Source of the DNA: Donghicola tyrosinivorans
GTDB taxonomy: Bacteria > Pseudomonadota > Alphaproteobacteria > Rhodobacterales > Rhodobacteraceae
DNA: 64,000 nucleotides
Assembly: GCF_003003355.1 (NCBI RefSeq)
Contig: NZ_PVTQ01000004.1
Span: forward strand, 1-64,000
Direction of reading: 5' to 3'
In this document: piece by piece, positions 32,269 through 40,831 of the stretch
How positions within the stretch are numbered: position 1 is the stretch's first letter
Layout: each line of letters begins with the position of its first letter
Made by a program: the position numbers and the translations under genes
The notes under the pieces: model-generated
What the model saw: only the letters and a program-made list of their open reading frames with translations
Database searches by the model: none
Told to the model about the DNA's origin: nothing

Positions 32269-35200
32269 GGGACAGGACCTCTTCGGCATATTTCAGAATG
32301 CCGCTCATGTCGAATTCGGCCATCATCTGACGCAGGTTGGGGCCGGATTGATTGGGGATGTCGTCTAGGGTGTCGATGATCCGGCGCAAGGGGGCTGCAT
32401 GCCCCAGCAGGGCCAGATCTCGGATTTTCTTGAAAGTGTCGCGATCGACCTCTCGGGCGGGCGGCGTCGCATGATCTGGGGCGTCATGCAAAAGGGGCAC
32501 GCGCAACAACTCGGCAATGCGCAGCAGCAGGTCTTCCAGCGAGTAGGGCTTGATGATGAAGGCATCAAACAGCCCCTCGCGCTGCACCTGACTACGGGCC
32601 TCTAGCGCGTGGGCGCTGACCATCATGATCGGGGTCGAGCGGAACTTGGGGTCATCACGTAGGCGCTGTGCAAGGCTCCAGCCGTCCATCTCGGGCATGT
32701 CGATGTCCAGAATGAACAGATCGGGCGCTATGTCTTCTAGGCTGGCCAGAGCGGTGACCGGACTGGGTTGGCACTGGATCAAAAAGCCCATTGGTTTCAG
32801 CAGGGTTTCCAGCAGGCCCAGATGGTCCAGATCGTCATCGACGGCCAGAATGGCTTTGCGCGGGCCAACATAGCCGGTCGCATGGACCTTTCGGGCGTCA
32901 TGGGCCTCTGGCATCCGCGAGATGACCGAGGGCCGCACCGATGGCAGCATCAAGCGCAGGGTGAACCGGCTGCCCTTGCCAAGCTCGCTGTCCACGGAAA
33001 TGTCGCCGCCCAGAATTTCTACCAAGAGGCGGGTGATCGTGAGCCCCAAACCAGAGCCGCCCGCGCCCGCACGGGACAGCCGCTCGAACGGTTTCCAGAT
33101 GCGGTGGATTTGGTCGGGGGGAATGCCGATGCCGGTGTCTGTGACGGTGATGGTCGCCACTTCGTTGCGGTAGGCGATCTCCATATCCACGCGGCCTTTT
33201 TCTGTATAACGCAAGGCGTTTGACAGCAGGTTGATCAGGATTTGCCGCAGGCGTTTTTCATCGCAGTCGACCCAAGTGGGGATGTTGCCGCGGGTGGTGA
33301 TGCGGAACTCGAGTGCTTTGGCTTTGGCCTGTCCTTCAAAGATTGATGTGACCTGCGCCAGAAAGGCCCGCAGATTGATGCGGTCGCGTGAAATCTCCAG
33401 CCGGCCTGCCTCGATTTTGGAGATGTCCAAGAGGTTCTCAATCAGGCCTGCCAGATGCTCGGAACTGCGGCGGATCGAGCGGGCAGCCTCGCGGCGGCGC
33501 AGGGGCAGCGCGGCATCCCCTTCAAGGATTTGTGCATAGCCGTAGATGGCGTTCAGGGGCGTGCGCAATTCGTGGCTGATGCCTGCCATATAGCGGGTCT
33601 TGGCCAGATTGGCGGCCTCGGCCTTTTCCATGGCCCGTTGTAGTTTGGCGTCGGTGCGTTCGTGGGCGCGGACTTCGCGCAGCAAGCGTTGGGTTTGCAG
33701 GTCAGCCTCATCCCGCGCTTTGTGTTGGCTTTCCCGCGCCAGAATAAGGGTCCACGCGATGATGCCGATGCAGACCAGCACGGAACAGAAAATCAGCGTG
33801 ATGATCGCATCCAGATCAGGGCTGTCCGCGTGGGACCGGATGATCCACAGCAATGATCCAAACGCAGCGGCAGGCACCGATGTGGCCACCAGAAAAAACG
33901 ACAGGCGCGACGTCAGCGCATCGAAAATCCGCGCGGGCAGGGCGTTTTGCAGGGCGCCTAGGGTCATGGCATCCAGCCGCGCCTCAGGCTTGCAGGTGTC
34001 ACGGCAAGAGCTGTCTAGCGTGCAGCACAGCGAACAGATCGGCCCCGCGTAGAACGGGCAGTCGGTCATGTCTTCGGGATCAAAGCTGTATTCGCAGACA
34101 CAGCAGGTCTGTTCGGTCTGTGCTTTGCCTTCGGGGCAGGGGCGGGCGATGTAATATTTGCCTTTTGTGATAAAGGCGATCAGGGGCGAGACCACCAGCG
34201 CCGTGACCAGCGCAATCCCTGACGAATAGGCCGGTCCCCAAGGGCCGACCACGCCGCTATGGGCGATCAGGGAAAAGACCACCGCCAACACCATCGAGCC
34301 GACGCCAACGGGGTTCAGATCGTAAAGGTGGGCGCGGCGGAACTCGATCCCCTTGGGGCTAAGGCCAAGGGGTTTGTTGATCACCAGATCAGCGGTGATT
34401 GCGCCAATCCAAGCCACAGCCACGTGGGAATAGAGACCCAAGATATGACCGATGGCGGCAAAGACCCCCAGTTCCATCAGCATGACGGCAATGGCTACGT
34501 TGAACACCAGCCAGATCACGCGGCCCGGATGGCTGTGGGTCAGGCGCGAGAAGAAATTCGACCACGCGATAGATCCGGCATAGGCGTTGGTCACATTGAT
34601 CTTAAGCTGGCTGAGAACCACAAAGATGCCGGTCACCGCAACGGCCAACCACTCCCACCGGAAAGCCAGATCAAAGAGGACAAAGTACATGTGCGTGGGG
34701 TCGGTGCTGTCCTCTAGCATTTCGCCCTGAAGCAAGGCGTAGGTAGTCAGGAACGAGCCTGCCAGCATCTTCACGACCCCGATCACCGACCATCCGGGCC
34801 CCGAGGCCAGCAGGGTCAGCCACCATTTCATCTGCTCTTTGCGGGTTTGGGGTTCGGGGAGGAAGCGCAGGAAATCCACCTGCTCGCCGATCTGGGCGGC
34901 AAGCGAGAAGACGATGGCCGATGCAAACCCGACCGACATCCAGTTCAGCCCCGCTGCATCGGGGGCATCGCCGTAGCTGGTCCAGAATTGCAGATCAAAC
35001 TGGCCCTGAAGCAGCAAGATCGCGAAGGGTAGGATATGCAGCGCGATCCACAGGGGCTGGGTCCACGTGTGAAACGCCGAGATTTTCGAGAACCCGTTCA
35101 GCACCAGCGGAATGACCACCAAAGCCGACACCAGATAGCCAAGCGAGACGGGCATGCCAAAGCAGAACTCTAGCGCGAAGGCGAGGATCGATGCCTCAAG

Positions 35201-35593
35201 CGCGAAGAATATGAAAGTGAAGCTGGCGTATATGAGAGAGGTGATTGTTGACCCGATGTACCCAAATCCGGCCCCGCGGGTCAGCAGGTCAATGTCCACC
35301 CCGTAACGTGCGGCGTAGTAGCAGATGGGCAAGCCCGTCAGCATCAGGATGAGGCCAACAATCAGGATGGCTGCAAGCGCAGCATCAAAGCCGTAGGTCA
35401 GGGTGATGGTGCCGCCGATGGCCTCAAGCGCAAGGAACGAGATCGACCCGATCGCCGTGTTGGCAATGCGCCCGTAGCCGAACCGCCGCGCCCGTCGCGC
35501 GGTAAAGCGCAGGGCGAAATCTTCCATCGTCTCATTGGCGACCCAGCGGTTATAGCTGCGGCGATTTCCTGTCGCGCTATATGGTATATGCAT
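32258..35593 (-). CDS. Transporter-sensor fusion: NCS1 permease, Cys-rich segment, hybrid histidine kinase and receiver
   Basis: 1111 residues. Residues about 15-480 are a 12-helix nucleobase:cation symporter-1 (NCS1) domain (VANETMEDFALRF, GRIANTAIGSISFLALEAIG, IGAITADLVINKPLGL). Residues 486-534 hold ten Cys (486, 497, 498, 500, 512, 520, 523, 524, 530, 534), a likely metal or redox site. Two more helices (about 565-585, 597-617) lead to a coiled linker, the HisKA domain (His674 in GISHELRTPLNAIYGYAQIL), a HATPase with DTGIGIPPDQ and GSGLGLTITRLLVEILGG, and a C-terminal receiver (AVDDDLDHL, FILDIDMPEMDGW). This is the CbrA-like principle of a transporter used as sensor, but with an NCS1 head. 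Context suggests an amide, urea or nucleobase ligand. The start at 35593 keeps the conserved NRWVANET lead-in, though no good ribosome site is seen. Confidence 0.93.
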   Translation of the reverse strand: MHIPYSATGNRRSYNRWVANETMEDFALRFTARRARRFGYGRIANTAIGSISFLALEAIGGTITLTYGFDAALAAILIVGLILMLTGLPICYYAARYGVDIDLLTRGAGFGYIGSTITSLIYASFTFIFFALEASILAFALEFCFGMPVSLGYLVSALVVIPLVLNGFSKISAFHTWTQPLWIALHILPFAILLLQGQFDLQFWTSYGDAPDAAGLNWMSVGFASAIVFSLAAQIGEQVDFLRFLPEPQTRKEQMKWWLTLLASGPGWSVIGVVKMLAGSFLTTYALLQGEMLEDSTDPTHMYFVLFDLAFRWEWLAVAVTGIFVVLSQLKINVTNAYAGSIAWSNFFSRLTHSHPGRVIWLVFNVAIAVMLMELGVFAAIGHILGLYSHVAVAWIGAITADLVINKPLGLSPKGIEFRRAHLYDLNPVGVGSMVLAVVFSLIAHSGVVGPWGPAYSSGIALVTALVVSPLIAFITKGKYYIARPCPEGKAQTEQTCCVCEYSFDPEDMTDCPFYAGPICSLCCTLDSSCRDTCKPEARLDAMTLGALQNALPARIFDALTSRLSFFLVATSVPAAAFGSLLWIIRSHADSPDLDAIITLIFCSVLVCIGIIAWTLILARESQHKARDEADLQTQRLLREVRAHERTDAKLQRAMEKAEAANLAKTRYMAGISHELRTPLNAIYGYAQILEGDAALPLRRREAARSIRRSSEHLAGLIENLLDISKIEAGRLEISRDRINLRAFLAQVTSIFEGQAKAKALEFRITTRGNIPTWVDCDEKRLRQILINLLSNALRYTEKGRVDMEIAYRNEVATITVTDTGIGIPPDQIHRIWKPFERLSRAGAGGSGLGLTITRLLVEILGGDISVDSELGKGSRFTLRLMLPSVRPSVISRMPEAHDARKVHATGYVGPRKAILAVDDDLDHLGLLETLLKPMGFLIQCQPSPVTALASLEDIAPDLFILDIDMPEMDGWSLAQRLRDDPKFRSTPIMMVSAHALEARSQVQREGLFDAFIIKPYSLEDLLLRIAELLRVPLLHDAPDHATPPAREVDRDTFKKIRDLALLGHAAPLRRIIDTLDDIPNQSGPNLRQMMAEFDMSGILKYAEEVLSHDT

Positions 35594-35608
35594 GAATATA
35601 CGCCATAT
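35579..35608. promoter_or_regulatory. Imperfect inverted repeat over the sensor-gene start
   Basis: ATATGG (35579-35584) and CCATAT (35603-35608) flank inner TATAT/ATATA arms, centred on the start codon of the transporter-kinase gene. It is a candidate operator for autoregulation. Confidence 0.35.
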
Positions 35609-35766
35609 TTAACCTCATCACTCGTCAGGATGCGCGGCTCTCGGCAATGACGGGGCCATCACGTTTCGGTCTGCGCAGCCTGCGCGTCAAAAACGTGATT
35701 CCAAAATTGCGGTTTTGCGTCGCGCTCTTCTGGTCTTCGAGCATAGGGGGAAAAAGGCGCACTCAA

Positions 35767-35784
35767 ATACGTTATTTGACGTAT
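35767..35784. promoter_or_regulatory. Perfect inverted repeat upstream of the amide ABC operon
   Basis: ATACGT (35767-35772) and ACGTAT (35779-35784) form a perfect repeat with a 6-base spacer, about 85-100 bases before the binding-protein ATG (35869). It overlaps a possible -10-like TATACT (35782-35787). It is a plausible binding site for the LuxR-type response regulator. Confidence 0.4.
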
Positions 35785-35868
35785 ACTGCGCTGCAGAAAA
35801 TTTTGTCAGCCTTGTCCTCAAGAGCGGGTGCCAACCTGCTCAAGAATTAAGCCAACAAGGAGGGCACA

Positions 35869-37134
35869 ATGACCAAATCCAATGGTAACTCCCCGAAGTC
35901 GACTGTCAGCCGCCGCGCCGTTCTGGCCGGTGGCGCGGCCTTGTCTGCCTCATTGTTTCTACCCAAGAACCTGCGGGCGCAGGACTATCCCACGGCCGCA
36001 GTGAACACGACCGGCCTTGCGGTTACAGATGATACCGTGACCGTCGGCATCCTGCATTCGGTCACCGGTACTATGGCAATTTCCGAGACCGGCTCGGTCC
36101 AGGCCGAAAAGCTGGCGATTGAACAGATCAACGCGCAAGGCGGTGTTCTGGGCCGCAAGATCGAATTCATTCAGGAAGACGGCGCATCCGACTGGCCGAC
36201 CTTTGCGGAAAAGGCCAAGAAGCTGCTGGTGAACGACAAGGTCGCCTCGGTCATGGGGTGCTGGACTTCGGCAAGCCGCAAGGCGGTTCTGCCCGTGTTC
36301 GAACAGTACAATGGCATGCTCTACTATCCGACCTTCTATGAAGGGCTAGAGCAGTCGCCGAACGTGATCTACACCGGTCAGGAAGCAACCCAGCAGATCA
36401 TCGCGGGCATCGACTGGGTCACCAAAGAGAAGGGCGCGAAAAGCTTCTATCTCTTGGGCTCCGATTACATCTGGCCGCGCACCTCGAACAAGATCGCCCG
36501 CAAGCACATCGAAAAGCTGGGCCTGAAGGTTGTGGGCGAAGAGTATTATCCGCTGGGTCACACCCAGTTCAACTCGGTCATCAACAAGATCAAACTGAAG
36601 AAGCCAGACGTGATCTACGCCATCGTTGTGGGCGGATCGAACGTGGCCTTCTACAAGCAGCTGAAGGCTGCGGGCATCGATATGACCAAGGAAAAGCCCG
36701 TGCTGCTGACCATCTCTGTGACCGAGGATGAAATCCGCGGCATCGGCGGCGAGAATATCGAAGGCGCCTATGCCTGCATGAAGTACTTCCAGTCGCTGGA
36801 GAATCCCAACAACGCCGACTTCGTGGCCGCCTTCAAAGAGATGTGGGGCGATGACATGGTGATCGGTGACGTGACGCAAGCCGCCTATTTGGGCCCGTGG
36901 CTGTGGAAGGCCGCTGTCGAGAAAGCTGGCAGCTTTGACGTGGATAAGGTCCGCGAAGCCTCGCCCGATATTGAACTGCCGACTGCGCCCGAAGGTTACG
37001 TCAAGGTCCATCCCAACCATCACCTCTGGTCCAAAACCCGTGTCGGCAAGGCGATGGCGGACGGTCAGTACGAAGTGGTCTTCGAGACCGCCGATCTGGT
37101 CGAGCCCGACCCCTTCCCCGAAGGCTATCAGTAA
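35869..37134 (+). CDS. Urea/short-chain-amide ABC transporter substrate-binding protein
   Basis: 421 residues. The twin-arginine-type signal VSRRAVLAGGAALSASLFLP is followed by QDYPTAAVNTTGLAVTDDTVTVGILHSVTGTM. The protein follows the UrtA/FmdD pattern: ISETGSVQAEKLAIEQINAQ, GCWTSASRKAVLPVFEQYNG, GMLYYPTFYEGLEQSPNVIY and SDYIWPRTSNKIA. An AAGGAGG site precedes the ATG. UrtA binds urea and FmdD binds short amides. The formamidase gene at the operon end favours amides. A terminator-like hairpin separates it from the permease genes. Confidence 0.9.
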   Translation: MTKSNGNSPKSTVSRRAVLAGGAALSASLFLPKNLRAQDYPTAAVNTTGLAVTDDTVTVGILHSVTGTMAISETGSVQAEKLAIEQINAQGGVLGRKIEFIQEDGASDWPTFAEKAKKLLVNDKVASVMGCWTSASRKAVLPVFEQYNGMLYYPTFYEGLEQSPNVIYTGQEATQQIIAGIDWVTKEKGAKSFYLLGSDYIWPRTSNKIARKHIEKLGLKVVGEEYYPLGHTQFNSVINKIKLKKPDVIYAIVVGGSNVAFYKQLKAAGIDMTKEKPVLLTISVTEDEIRGIGGENIEGAYACMKYFQSLENPNNADFVAAFKEMWGDDMVIGDVTQAAYLGPWLWKAAVEKAGSFDVDKVREASPDIELPTAPEGYVKVHPNHHLWSKTRVGKAMADGQYEVVFETADLVEPDPFPEGYQ

Positions 37135-37196
37135 GGCCTGATCGCCGAACGATCCCGCGGCGCAAATTCGGGGCCACCGTTCCCTTAACCTGACTT

Positions 37197-37239
37197 GCCC
37201 GTGCCACTGGCCAATGCGCTGCACGGCACGGGCTTTTTT
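37197..37239 (+). terminator. Intrinsic terminator/attenuator after the binding-protein gene
   Basis: GCCCGTGCC (37197-37205) pairs with GGCACGGGC (37225-37233), followed by six Ts. Placed between the binding-protein gene and its permease genes, it would reduce read-through, giving more binding protein than channel, as is common in ABC importers. Confidence 0.75.
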
Positions 37240-37269
37240 CCCTGCGGCTGCTGACAGGAAGGAACACTG

Positions 37270-38196
37270 ATGTTTGCCGACTATTCCATGGGGGAACTGA
37301 CTGCGATCTTTGCGATGCAAGGGTTTGCGGGGCTGATCCTCTTTTCCGTATTCGTCCTGATGGCGCTGGGGCTGGCGATCATCTTTGGCCAGATGGGCGT
37401 GATCAACATGGCCCATGGCGAGTTTATGATCCTTGGCGCCTATGTGACCTATCTGGTCTCGAACGTTTTCTCGGACTACCTGCCGTTTCTGTTCTCGATC
37501 TACTTTTTCGTCGCGATGGCGCTGGCGTTTGTGGTGACGGGGGCGCTGGGGATGTTCGTTGAATGGGCGATGATCCGGCATTTGTACAAGCGCCCGCTGG
37601 ATACGCTGCTGGCCACATGGGGCCTTAGCCTGATCCTGCAACAGATCTATCGCAGTGTCTTTGGTGCGCGCGAAGTCGGTGTGACAATTCCCGAATGGAT
37701 GATGGGCTCGCTACCACTCACGGACATGATCGAGGTGCCGATTAACGGCATGTTTGTCATGGTGCTGGCCGTCGGAATTTCCATCGCGATCTATGTGCTC
37801 ATGTTCCGGTCCACTTGGGGCAAGCAGGTGCGGGCGATCAACCAGAACCGCATTATGGCGGGCGCTGTGGGGATCAACACCGAATGGACCGACCGCCTGA
37901 CATTTGGCATCGGTTGCGGTGTGGCGGGCGTTGCGGGTTCGGCCTTTACTATGATCGGCTCGACCGGTCCGACGGCGGGTCAGCTTTATATCGTGGACAC
38001 TTTCCTGGTGGTCGTCTTCGGCGGCGCGGGCAGCCTACTGGGCACTATCGCCAGCGCGTTCAGCATCTCTCAGGCGCAGTCGATCCTTGAGTTCTTCCTG
38101 TCCGGTTCAATGGCCAAGGTTCTGACCCTGCTGACGGTCGTGGGCATCCTGATGCTGCGTCCCCAAGGCCTCTTTGCCCTCAAGCTGCGGAAATAA
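37270..38196 (+). CDS. Urea/amide ABC transporter permease, UrtB type
   Basis: 308 residues, polytopic, with ALGLAIIFGQMGVINMAHGE near 35-55 (the LivH/UrtB hallmark) and FGGAGSLLGTIASAFSISQA near 255. GTEWTDRLTFG-type lumenal residues are present. It should form the inner-membrane channel with the next gene product. Cluster context (binding protein, second permease, two ATPases, formamidase) gives the amide assignment. Confidence 0.9.
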   Translation: MFADYSMGELTAIFAMQGFAGLILFSVFVLMALGLAIIFGQMGVINMAHGEFMILGAYVTYLVSNVFSDYLPFLFSIYFFVAMALAFVVTGALGMFVEWAMIRHLYKRPLDTLLATWGLSLILQQIYRSVFGAREVGVTIPEWMMGSLPLTDMIEVPINGMFVMVLAVGISIAIYVLMFRSTWGKQVRAINQNRIMAGAVGINTEWTDRLTFGIGCGVAGVAGSAFTMIGSTGPTAGQLYIVDTFLVVVFGGAGSLLGTIASAFSISQAQSILEFFLSGSMAKVLTLLTVVGILMLRPQGLFALKLRK

Positions 38197-38208
38197 GGAG
38201 CGCGAGAT

Positions 38209-39345
38209 ATGACACCGACCAAGAAAACCGCGTTTCTGACCCCGAAAGAGATGATCGGCTTTGCGATCCTTGCGGCCCTGATTTTTGTGGTGCTGCCGCT
38301 GGCGCTGGACACCTTTCGCCTGAACCTATTCGGCAAATACCTGACCTATGCCTTTGTGGCTGTCGGCCTTGTGCTGTGCTGGGGGGCAGGGGGTATCCTG
38401 AGCCTTGGCCAAGGGGTCTTCTTCGGTCTTGGGGGTTATTGCATGGCAATGTTCCTCAAGCTGGAGGCCTCAACGCCCGAGAATACCGCGATCCAGTCCA
38501 CCCCCGGCATTCCCGATTTTATGGACTGGAACCAGATCACCGCTTTGCCATGGTGGTGGGAGCCGTTCCACAGCTTTGGCTTGACCCTGATTGCCATCAT
38601 TGCAGTGCCTGTGGTCTTTGCCTTCATTATCGCCTTCGCCATGTTCCGGCGGCGTGTGGGCGGGGTTTACTTCGCGATCATCACCCAAGCGATTGCCGCG
38701 ATCCTGACCATCCTGATCATCGGGCAGCAAGGCTTTACCGGCGGCGTCAACGGCATCACCGATCTGCGGACCCTGCACGGCTGGGACATCCGCACCGATG
38801 AGGCCAAGAACATCCTCTATTTCGTCAACGGCATCCTGCTGTTCGCGGTCCTCTTCGCGGCCCATTATGTGCGCAAGTCCAAACTAGGCCGCCTATTGAT
38901 CGCAATGCGGGACCAAGAAGATCGCGTGCGCTTTTCGGGCTATGACGTGGCCAGCTTCAAGATCTTTGTCTTTTGCCTTGGCGCGGCGTTCTCGGCCATT
39001 GGCGGGGCTATGTTCACCCTTCAGGTCGGCTTCATGTCACCCACGCTGGTCGGCATCGTCCCTTCGATCGAAATGGTGATCTTCTGCGCAGTCGGCGGGC
39101 GTCTGTCCATCATCGGCGCGGTCTACGGCACGCTGCTGGTGAACTTTGCCAAGACCACATTCTCGGAAAGCTTCCCCGAGGTTTGGCTGCTGGGACTTGG
39201 CGCTTTGTTCATCGCTGTGGTCATGGCCTTCCCCCGTGGTTTGGCGGGCATCTGGGCCGATTGGGTCGAGCCCCGCCTGAGCAGCCTGTTCAGCCGGAAG
39301 ACTGGCGATGACAGCACGGCGGCCCCGAAAACTCCTGCGGAATGA
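38209..39345 (+). CDS. Urea/amide ABC transporter permease, UrtC type
   Basis: 378 residues, polytopic. It carries the UrtC features WGAGGILSLGQGVFFGLGGY near 65-85, FTGGVNGITDLRTLHGWDI near 180, MRDQEDRVRFSGYDVASFKI near 240 and CAVGGRLSIIGAVYGTLLVN near 300. It lies 12 bases after the UrtB-type permease gene. Confidence 0.9.
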   Translation: MTPTKKTAFLTPKEMIGFAILAALIFVVLPLALDTFRLNLFGKYLTYAFVAVGLVLCWGAGGILSLGQGVFFGLGGYCMAMFLKLEASTPENTAIQSTPGIPDFMDWNQITALPWWWEPFHSFGLTLIAIIAVPVVFAFIIAFAMFRRRVGGVYFAIITQAIAAILTILIIGQQGFTGGVNGITDLRTLHGWDIRTDEAKNILYFVNGILLFAVLFAAHYVRKSKLGRLLIAMRDQEDRVRFSGYDVASFKIFVFCLGAAFSAIGGAMFTLQVGFMSPTLVGIVPSIEMVIFCAVGGRLSIIGAVYGTLLVNFAKTTFSESFPEVWLLGLGALFIAVVMAFPRGLAGIWADWVEPRLSSLFSRKTGDDSTAAPKTPAE

Positions 39346-39354
39346 GGTGATCAG

Positions 39355-40104
39355 ATGGTCCAGAACAATCCCAACTTTGTCCTGATGGTCGAGGATCTGA
39401 CGGTCTCTTTCGATGGCTTCAAAGCGGTCAATGACCTGAGCTTTTACGTCGAGCCGAACGAATGCCGCGTGATCATCGGCCCCAACGGGGCGGGCAAAAC
39501 CACCGTGCTTGATCTGATCTGCGGACGGACCAAGGCGACCGGCGGGTCGGTCAACTTCAAAGGGCAGGAACTGCTGAACATGCGTGAGGACCAGATCGTC
39601 CACGCGGGTGTTGGCCGCAAATTCCAGACGCCCTCTGTCTACGAAGACCTCACGGTCTTTGAGAACTTGGAACTGAGCTATCCCAAGGGGCACAACGTCT
39701 TTGGCGCGCTGTTTTTCCGCCGTGATGACACGGTGAAGGACCGCATCCAAGAGATCGCAGAGATGATCTTTCTCGAGGAACTGCTGCAAGAAAAGGCGGC
39801 CTTCCTCAGCCACGGGCAGAAGCAGTGGCTCGAAATCGGGATGCTGCTGATCCAGGACCCCGAGCTGTTGATGCTGGATGAACCCGTCGCGGGCATGTCT
39901 GTGGCCGAGCGGAAGAAAACGGCAGAGCTTCTGAACCGCATCATCGCTGATCGCTCGGTCATCGTGATCGAACATGACATGGGTTTTGTCGCTGACATCG
40001 CCACCCGCGTCACGGTTCTGCATCAGGGCAAGGTTCTGTCCGAAGGCTCGATGGAGCGGGTGCAGAACGACCCCAAAGTCATCGAAGTCTACCTCGGCCA
40101 CTGA
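39355..40104 (+). CDS. Urea/amide ABC transporter ATPase, UrtD type
   Basis: 249 residues. Walker A GPNGAGKTT, signature FLSHGQKQWLEIGMLL (the usual UrtD variant of LSGGQ) and Walker B ELLMLDEPVAGMS, with switch His in VIVIEHDMGFV. The start follows 9 bases after the UrtC-type gene. Confidence 0.92.
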   Translation: MVQNNPNFVLMVEDLTVSFDGFKAVNDLSFYVEPNECRVIIGPNGAGKTTVLDLICGRTKATGGSVNFKGQELLNMREDQIVHAGVGRKFQTPSVYEDLTVFENLELSYPKGHNVFGALFFRRDDTVKDRIQEIAEMIFLEELLQEKAAFLSHGQKQWLEIGMLLIQDPELLMLDEPVAGMSVAERKKTAELLNRIIADRSVIVIEHDMGFVADIATRVTVLHQGKVLSEGSMERVQNDPKVIEVYLGH

Positions 40105-40116
40105 AGGAGCACTGAT

Positions 40117-40806
40117 ATGCTGAACCTGACCAACCTGCGTGCGGCCTATGGGGAATCCGAGGTGCTGCACGGCCTGAACCTGAACGTCCAGCCCGGCGAG
40201 ATTGTCGCCATCATGGGCCGCAACGGGATGGGCAAAACCACCCTGATGAAGACTATGATGGGGATCGTGCCTGCGTCTTACGGCGCGGTCTCGGTCGGGG
40301 ATACGGACGTGACTGCGATGAAGTCGCACAAGCGTGTCGCCAACGGTATCGCCTATGTGCCGCAGGGCCGGATGATCTTTTCCGCCATGACGGTGCAGGA
40401 AAACGTTGAAACCGGCCTGACCGTGACCGGCAAGAAGACCGTCCCGCCAGATATCTATGAGCTGTTCCCCGTGCTGCTGGAAATGAAGGGACGGCGCGGG
40501 GGGAACCTCTCGGGCGGGCAACAGCAGCAGTTGGCGATTGCCCGCGCCTTGGCCTCAAACCCCAAGGTGCTGCTGCTGGACGAGCCGACCGAAGGCATCC
40601 AGCCCTCGATCATCCGCGAAATGGCCCGCACCCTGCGCCGTATCCGCGACGAACGGGGCTTGTCGATCATCGTCTCGGAACAGGTCCTCAGCTTTGCGCT
40701 GGATGTGGCCGACCGCGTGATGGTGATCGAGAACGGCCAATTCGTCCATGACAGCCCCCGCGACGGCATCGACGCGGCGAAGGTGTCGAAATTTCTATCT
40801 GTCTGA
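40117..40806 (+). CDS. Urea/amide ABC transporter ATPase, UrtE type
   Basis: 229 residues with Walker A GRNGMGKTTLMKTMMG, signature LSGGQQQQLAIARAL and Walker B LLLLDEPTEGIQPSII, typical of UrtE. It lies 12 bases after urtD-like and 25 bases before the formamidase gene, all in one direction. Confidence 0.92.
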   Translation: MLNLTNLRAAYGESEVLHGLNLNVQPGEIVAIMGRNGMGKTTLMKTMMGIVPASYGAVSVGDTDVTAMKSHKRVANGIAYVPQGRMIFSAMTVQENVETGLTVTGKKTVPPDIYELFPVLLEMKGRRGGNLSGGQQQQLAIARALASNPKVLLLDEPTEGIQPSIIREMARTLRRIRDERGLSIIVSEQVLSFALDVADRVMVIENGQFVHDSPRDGIDAAKVSKFLSV

Positions 40807-40831
40807 TTTCCAACAACAAGGAGGTAACCCC

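Noticed and set aside
32258-35593. Idea that the transporter-kinase is two genes joined by an error
   Set aside because: The frame is continuous. Cys-rich and membrane segments form a natural linker, domain order is that of known transporter-kinase sensors, and the codon use is even throughout.
36346-37641. Long minus-strand frame opposite the amide-binding protein and permease
   Set aside because: It spans two real genes and their terminator, has no recognisable domain and is a composition shadow.
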